This document shows, piece by piece, positions 59,784 to 64,000 of a DNA stretch of 64,000 nucleotides. Where the stretch lies: NCBI GenBank assembly GCA_945884695.1, contig CAMCYO010000002.1, positions 62,001 to 126,000 of the forward strand, read 5' to 3'. The first letter of the stretch is position 1, and every line of letters starts with the position of its first letter. The notes beneath the pieces were generated by a model, which saw only the letters and a list, made by a program, of their open reading frames with translations, ran no database searches and had not been told where the DNA came from. This DNA comes from Streptomyces griseus. GTDB taxonomy: Bacteria; Actinomycetota; Actinomycetes; Nanopelagicales; Nanopelagicaceae. The translations under genes were made by a program, and so were the position numbers.

Positions 59784-60532
59784 CGACGAACTTCTATTCC
59801 AACTGAATTCAAGTAAGTCTTGATTTGGCTGATGGTGTATTTTTCAAAATGTAACATTGAGGCAAGTGCAACGCCGTTTGCTCCAGCCTTTTGGGCTAAT
59901 AAAATATCTTCTGGTGTTCCTGCTCCACCATGGGCGATTATCGGTACTTGAGTTACTGAACGTACAGCTTCTATTAGCGCAAGATCAAACCCCAACATGG
60001 TTCCTTCTTGGTCAATTGAAGTTAAGATTATTTCTCCAACACCTAGATCAACTGTTTCTTGAACCCAATGTAGAACATCTTTTCCTGAATGTTCTCTTCC
60101 GCAATCAGTCATTGCGGTCCAGTTTGAACCATTTGTTCTCTTCGCTTCAATTCCAAGAATGACTGCTTGACAACCTAGGGCATTTCCAATTTGAGCTATT
60201 AATGCAGGATTATGGATTGCTGCTGTATTTATTGAAATCTTGTCTGCTCCAGCACGGATAAGCGAAACAGCATCTTCAGCAGTTCGAATGCCACCACCAA
60301 CGCTTAGGGGTATGAATACATGATTGGCTGTTTTTGAAACCAACTCTTGAATTGAATTTCTTCCATAAAGCGATGCGACGATATCTTGATAACTTATCTC
60401 ATCAGCGCCCTCAGAATAGTACTTATCCGCGAAACTAGAAGGGTCGCCTAATTTTCGCAAACCCTCCAAGTGGATACCTTTGACCAAATTGGGGGGTTTC
60501 ACATCCAAGCGAGCAATAACTCGAAAAACCAT
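59780..60532 (-). CDS. hisF: HisF-like cyclase-fold subunit (HisF2 type)
   Basis: A 250-residue beta/alpha barrel. It has IARLDVKPPNLVKGIHLEGL (Asp10 matches catalytic Asp11 of HisF), GADEISYQDIVASLYGR, SVGGGIRTAEDA, GADKISINTAAI, and AHGGAGTPEDI. The second catalytic Asp (D130 in HisF, AIDAKR) is Glu129 here (GIEAKR). The canonical CLDVxxGRVVKG region is altered. This divergence fits a glycan-specific HisF2 that channels ammonia rather than making the imidazole ring. First gene of the hisF-hisH-amidotransferase operon. Confidence 0.92.
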   Translation of the reverse strand: MVFRVIARLDVKPPNLVKGIHLEGLRKLGDPSSFADKYYSEGADEISYQDIVASLYGRNSIQELVSKTANHVFIPLSVGGGIRTAEDAVSLIRAGADKISINTAAIHNPALIAQIGNALGCQAVILGIEAKRTNGSNWTAMTDCGREHSGKDVLHWVQETVDLGVGEIILTSIDQEGTMLGFDLALIEAVRSVTQVPIIAHGGAGTPEDILLAQKAGANGVALASMLHFEKYTISQIKTYLNSVGIEVRR

Positions 60533-60724
60533 TTAAGAAATCGACGCTTTCAAGCTAGAAAACTGACATGGAACCCAAGAAGTGAATGTAAGTGAGCCTG
60601 GATACCTCATTAGCTTTCCATCCTTCTCGAGAGTCCTAGATTCAATGAACTAGTACCTTAGACTATCTCTCTATACGAGCCACAGTGAAGCTTATGGCAA
60701 TAGAAATGGAAGTCCATTCTCCTC

Positions 60725-61735
60725 ATGTCGGTAGACCTAACATCCAAGAAATCAAAGATCCTATTACGTGGTTTTGGATCAATCGGTAGGCAGTATGCAA
60801 ACACTTTGGCCGAACTTGGATGCACTGAGATTGATGTGGTTTCTAATTATCCCATTGACCGGGATAGTTTGCCTGAATTTAAGTTTGTAACTCTTGTAAA
60901 TAAAAGCAAAATACTTAGAGTGGATTACGATCTGGTGATAATTGCTTCGGAAACAAAATCGCACTTAAAGGATTTTGAAGACCTTCGACGCCTTGGAAAA
61001 AATGTTTTAATTGAGAAACCCATAGCATCCAACTTAGAAGACGTGAAGAACTATACGCGAACATTGAATTCCAAGAAGGTTTTTGTTTCTAGCCCACTTC
61101 GCTTTTACTTGAATTTTGAAAAGCTACCAGAAATGATTAATTCACTTGGGGAATTGTACTTAATTGAGGTTGAATGTAAATCTTGGATGCCGGACTGGCG
61201 TCCGACTAGAGATTATCAAGATGGGTATTGGGCTGACCCTGGCCAGGGTGGAGTCTTGCGAGACTTAATTCATGAAATAGATTACCCACTCGCTCTTTTC
61301 GGTTTGCCCAATGCAGTAAATTGCAAACTGGAATTTGGTACCGAAAGTGAGCCATTTCCGGTAGATACGAAAGCAGATTTAAATTGGATTACTTCAACAG
61401 GAGCAGATGTCAGAATTCATCTTGATTATTTCTCAAAGAAATCTTCTCGCGCTATGACCGTGAATGGAGAAAAAGGAGAAATTCATTGGGATCTGCTCAA
61501 TGGAAAACTAGAAGTTAAAGACAATTCTGGAAAAGTTCGTTTTTCGAATTCTGAAAAGACTCTGCCATCGGATGCGCTGTATAGGCAAGTAAGTTCCGTA
61601 CTGTTAGAAAGTGAAAAATTTTATCCATCAAGCGTCCAGGAGGCAATCAACGCTCTAGCCATTGTAGATGCTGGAAGAAAAGCTGACTTGAATCAACAAG
61701 AATCAGTAGTGACATATATAGACTTATCGCATTGA
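60725..61735 (+). CDS. ptmF: Gfo/Idh/MocA oxidoreductase, PtmF-like
   Basis: A 336-residue protein. It has ILLRGFGSIGRQYANTLAELG (NAD motif), VIIASETKSHLKDFEDL, NVLIEKPIASNLEDVKNY with EKP, VEVECKSWMPDWRP and GGVLRDLIHEIDYPLALFG (catalytic His). The order of this gene, the CMP-sugar synthetase, the SDR and the CBS-NTP transferase copies the ptmF-ptmB-ptmA/ptmE grouping of Campylobacter legionaminic acid loci. PtmF is thought to act on GDP-glucosamine or a precursor. ATG 60725; 15 nt before the next gene. Confidence 0.8.
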   Translation: MSVDLTSKKSKILLRGFGSIGRQYANTLAELGCTEIDVVSNYPIDRDSLPEFKFVTLVNKSKILRVDYDLVIIASETKSHLKDFEDLRRLGKNVLIEKPIASNLEDVKNYTRTLNSKKVFVSSPLRFYLNFEKLPEMINSLGELYLIEVECKSWMPDWRPTRDYQDGYWADPGQGGVLRDLIHEIDYPLALFGLPNAVNCKLEFGTESEPFPVDTKADLNWITSTGADVRIHLDYFSKKSSRAMTVNGEKGEIHWDLLNGKLEVKDNSGKVRFSNSEKTLPSDALYRQVSSVLLESEKFYPSSVQEAINALAIVDAGRKADLNQQESVVTYIDLSH

Positions 61736-61750
61736 TTGTAAAGCCGAGAA

Positions 61751-62482
61751 ATGGAGTTCGCTTTGAAGGAAGTCGTTGGGCTCATTCCGGCGCGTGGGGG
61801 CTCAAAAGGGATTCCTCGGAAGAATCTCAAAGTTGTTGCTGGCTTGCCTCTAATAGCCCACACTATTCGATTTGCCTTATCTTGCCCACAATTTACGAAG
61901 ATTTTAGTTTCCACTGACGATCCTGAAATTGCAAAAGTTGCTCAGGATTTTGGCGCAGATGTGCCGTTCATTCGACCGGCAGAGATTAGTGGCGATCAAT
62001 CCCCCATGGTCGACGTTGTGAGTCACGCAGTTAAAGAAATCGATAATTTAAATACGAACGAATCTTGTGTAGTCCTTCTAGACCCTACGAGTCCAGTAAG
62101 GACCCAAGAAACACTTAAGGTTGCATTAGGTTTATTGGATGCCAAGCCAGGTATTGATGGAGTGATATCAATTTCTAGACCCTATTTTAATCCATTGTGG
62201 GTAGGAGTTGGCAAAGATTCGCAAGGAATCCTAAGTCCTTTGAATCTAATAAATGAAAAATTCACCCGTAGGCAAGATGTTCCAGAGTATTGGCGTATTA
62301 ACGGCAATTTCTATCTCTGGAGATTTAGCGTTGCACGAGAATTGAAGAAGGATTACCTTGCAATCGGTAAGTACGCCTCTGTTGAAACTCCAGAATTTAG
62401 CTCATTATCTATAGACTCAGAGGAAGAAATTAATCTTTTAGAAGCACTGTTAGTAGCCAAAATTGTTCGAATGGAGTATTAA
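61751..62482 (+). CDS. ptmB: CMP-nonulosonate (legionaminate/sialate-type) synthetase, PtmB/NeuA-like
   Basis: A 243-residue cytidylyltransferase. It has GLIPARGGSKGIPRKNLKVVAG (CTP site), ILVSTDDPEIAKVAQDFGA, PFIRPAEISGDQSPMVDVV, LDPTSPVRT and YWRINGNFYLW. It should activate a nonulosonic acid with CMP. ATG 61751 is used; TTG 61763 with GGAG 6 nt upstream is a good alternative. Followed after 2 nt by the SDR, so they are coupled. Confidence 0.9.
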   Translation: MEFALKEVVGLIPARGGSKGIPRKNLKVVAGLPLIAHTIRFALSCPQFTKILVSTDDPEIAKVAQDFGADVPFIRPAEISGDQSPMVDVVSHAVKEIDNLNTNESCVVLLDPTSPVRTQETLKVALGLLDAKPGIDGVISISRPYFNPLWVGVGKDSQGILSPLNLINEKFTRRQDVPEYWRINGNFYLWRFSVARELKKDYLAIGKYASVETPEFSSLSIDSEEEINLLEALLVAKIVRMEY

Positions 62483-62484
62483 GA

Positions 62485-63285
62485 ATGAATTTAGAATCGG
62501 CTAAATCCTTCAAGAACAAAACGGTTCTCATAACCGGTGCTACGGGTCCGCTGGGGGTAGCCTTTTCCGGAATGTTTGCTTCAATGGGAGCGAAATTAAT
62601 CTTGACAGATATAGATATCAAAAAAGGTGAAGCGCTAGTTTCGAAAATCAACAAAGATAGTGAAACAACTGCAAAATTTGTAGAAATGAATTTAGAGAAA
62701 GAAGAGGAACGATCGAAGGGCTGTAAGTTAATTACTGAAAGCGTTGAGAGTCTTGACGTTCTCATTAATAATGCCGCGCTAACGGGAGATTCCGAAGTAG
62801 AAGATTATGTTGCGCTTTTTTCTGACCAAAGTGATCTCTCATTTGCGAGGGCCTTAACCGTTAATCTACTGGCTCCTTTTTCAATAGTCCGAAATCTACT
62901 TCCACTTTTGGAAAAATCATCCACAGCAAGCATTATCAATATCGCATCTATTTATGGCCTTGTTGGGTCAGTTCCAACACTTTATGGGAAATCGGGATTA
63001 CGAACTCCTGCCGCTTATGCCGCATCAAAAGGTGGCCTTATTCAATTAACTCGCTACTTAGCAACCTCATTGGCCCCCAAGATTCGAGTTAATGCAATCG
63101 CCCCTGGAGGAATTGAACGCAATCAAGACGCTGAATTTATTGAAGCGTATGCAAATAGAACACCACTTGGGAGAATGGCGACAGAGCAAGATATTTGTGG
63201 GTCGGTGCGTTGGTTGGCAAGTTCAGAATCTAGCTATGTCACGGGACAAGTTATAGCAGTTGATGGGGGCTGGACGGCTTGGTAA
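62485..63285 (+). CDS. ptmA: Short-chain dehydrogenase, PtmA-like
   Basis: A 266-residue SDR. It has VLITGATGPLGVAFSGMFASMGAKLILTDID (NAD motif with acidic residue), LINNAALTG, IINIASIYGLVG (Ser), YAASKGGLIQL (YxxxK) and TGQVIAVDGGW. The long insertion DSEVEDYVALFSDQSDLSF after NNAALTG is typical of PtmA-type enzymes. Probably involved in making the GDP-amino sugar precursor of the nonulosonate. It converges with the ptmE-like gene, the stops being 1 bp apart. Confidence 0.85.
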   Translation: MNLESAKSFKNKTVLITGATGPLGVAFSGMFASMGAKLILTDIDIKKGEALVSKINKDSETTAKFVEMNLEKEEERSKGCKLITESVESLDVLINNAALTGDSEVEDYVALFSDQSDLSFARALTVNLLAPFSIVRNLLPLLEKSSTASIINIASIYGLVGSVPTLYGKSGLRTPAAYAASKGGLIQLTRYLATSLAPKIRVNAIAPGGIERNQDAEFIEAYANRTPLGRMATEQDICGSVRWLASSESSYVTGQVIAVDGGWTAW

Positions 63286-63286
63286 T

Positions 63287-64000
63287 TTAGCTACCTATTT
63301 TGTTAGCGTTGAGAAAATCATCAGGCCTACCAACATCTATCCAATGCTCATGAATCGGATAGGCCAAAACTCTTTGCCCCGTTTGTTGAATTCGCTCAAA
63401 AAATATAGGCATGTCACATGGTTGCGCTTTGGCTAATAAGCCGAGGGTAGAAGGATCAATAATATATACGCCAGCATTAATATGTGAACGGGTTATAGGT
63501 TTTTCTTCATACCCAATTATTTCAAGCCCATCGATTTGGACTACCCCAAAAGGGTTTTGCCATTCGTGCAATCGAACCGCCATTGTTGCTTTTGCTTCGT
63601 TTTGGTGATGGAAATCCAGTAGTTCTCCGTAGTTAATGTCTGTCAGTACATCACCATTAGTCACGATAAAAGGAGTGCTCGGAGGTGCTGGAAATAGACT
63701 TAACGCACCAGCCGTTCCAAGTGGTGCATCTTCGCGAAGGTATTGGATTTCAACTCCCAATTTCGTTCCATCACCAAAGTGGTCTTCAATCATTGAGCCC
63801 AAATGATAAATTGCCAAAACAAATCGGGTAAATCCTTGGCTCTTAGCTCGGTCGATTATGTGCTCTAAAATGGGTTTTCCTGCCACCTGCAGTAATGGCT
63901 TGGGACAATTCTCAGTCTGTGGCATTAAACGGGCTCCCCTACCCCCGCACATAATTACTATCATATTTTCGCGATTAGGAAATACGTTAATTTCATCCCA
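63287..64000 (-). CDS. ptmE: CBS-NTP-transferase type sugar-1-phosphate nucleotidyltransferase, PtmE-like (N-terminus beyond window)
   Basis: 237 residues are visible. The nucleotidyltransferase domain has MIVIMCGGRGARLMPQ (G-rich nucleotide site with Arg), CPKPLLQVAGKPILEHII, APLGTAGALSLFP, TNGDVLTDINY (metal Asp), GYEEKPI and NAGVYIIDP. The frame stays open upstream of the ATG at 63964 to the window edge, reading NVFPNREN, the usual linker to N-terminal CBS domains of PtmE (GlcN-1-P guanylyltransferase). I therefore treat it as partial rather than starting at 63964. HddC-like activity is an alternative. Confidence 0.85.
   Translation of the reverse strand, partial: WDEINVFPNRENMIVIMCGGRGARLMPQTENCPKPLLQVAGKPILEHIIDRAKSQGFTRFVLAIYHLGSMIEDHFGDGTKLGVEIQYLREDAPLGTAGALSLFPAPPSTPFIVTNGDVLTDINYGELLDFHHQNEAKATMAVRLHEWQNPFGVVQIDGLEIIGYEEKPITRSHINAGVYIIDPSTLGLLAKAQPCDMPIFFERIQQTGQRVLAYPIHEHWIDVGRPDDFLNANKIGS

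Noticed and set aside
59169..60532. Histidine biosynthesis hisH-hisF
   Set aside because: No other his genes are near, the HisF active site is altered, and the operon continues with a WbpG-type amidotransferase.
63287..63964. Complete 225-residue nucleotidyltransferase starting at ATG 63964
   Set aside because: The frame stays open to the window edge and the upstream residues fit a CBS-domain linker, so the gene is most likely cut by the window.
1..64000. CRISPR array, insertion sequence or prophage
   Set aside because: No regularly spaced repeats, transposase or phage structural genes were seen.

Overview
The window looks like a chromosome segment of a free-living, moderately AT-rich actinobacterium, most plausibly a freshwater acI-type lineage (Ca. 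Planktophila/Nanopelagicales). This is an inference. It rests on the dnaK-grpE-dnaJ-hspR operon with a HAIR operator, an MFS-thymidylate kinase fusion, very short intergenic gaps, GTG/TTG starts, and a sugar-scavenging gene set. No taxonomic marker such as rRNA is present.

Region 1 (1-19.75 kb) is carbohydrate uptake and oxidation. It has two complete RbsABC/MglABC-type sugar ABC transporters (765-4312 on +, 5913-9682 on -). Their promoters share an operator-like repeat and the leader CTAGATAGGGAGA. Around them are an M81 peptidase-like protein (partial), a Gfo/Idh/MocA dehydrogenase, an L-rhamnose mutarotase (RhaM), an SMP-30 lactonase, two short-chain dehydrogenases, a VOC protein, a COG3618 lactonase-type amidohydrolase and a mandelate racemase-type sugar-acid dehydratase. 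Together they resemble a non-phosphorylative L-rhamnose/L-fucose-like pathway. A DMT exporter, a methyltransferase and two tandem cytochrome P450 genes sit among them.

Region 2 (19.75-36.6 kb) is core genome: dnaK-grpE-dnaJ-hspR, pyrE, a DedA protein, H+-pyrophosphatase, topA, a PIN/Phd-type toxin-antitoxin pair with a clear operator, the MFS-TMK fusion, holB, a secreted-type alpha/beta hydrolase, a glyoxalase-like protein and tRNA-Thr(CGT).

Region 3 (36.6 kb to the end) begins right after the tRNA and is a more AT-rich surface-glycan island. It contains glycosyltransferases, a Gmd/C-methyltransferase/cupin module, and a GDP-heptose set (gmhA, gmhB, hddA). In the same operon as the heptose genes are a split, unusually short ThDP-enzyme pair and a ColD-type PLP enzyme with His188 in place of the Schiff-base lysine. 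A KdsB-like cytidylyltransferase, LhgO and Gfo/Idh pairs follow. Next comes a WbpG/PseA-type amidotransferase with dedicated HisH and HisF. The window ends with a ptmF-ptmB-ptmA-ptmE-like set typical of legionaminic acid synthesis. I infer that the island makes a glycan containing unusual sugars: a (deoxy)heptose or branched dideoxysugar, and a probably amidino-modified nonulosonic acid. The combination of heptose, ColD and split ThDP enzyme genes in one operon is the most interesting system here.
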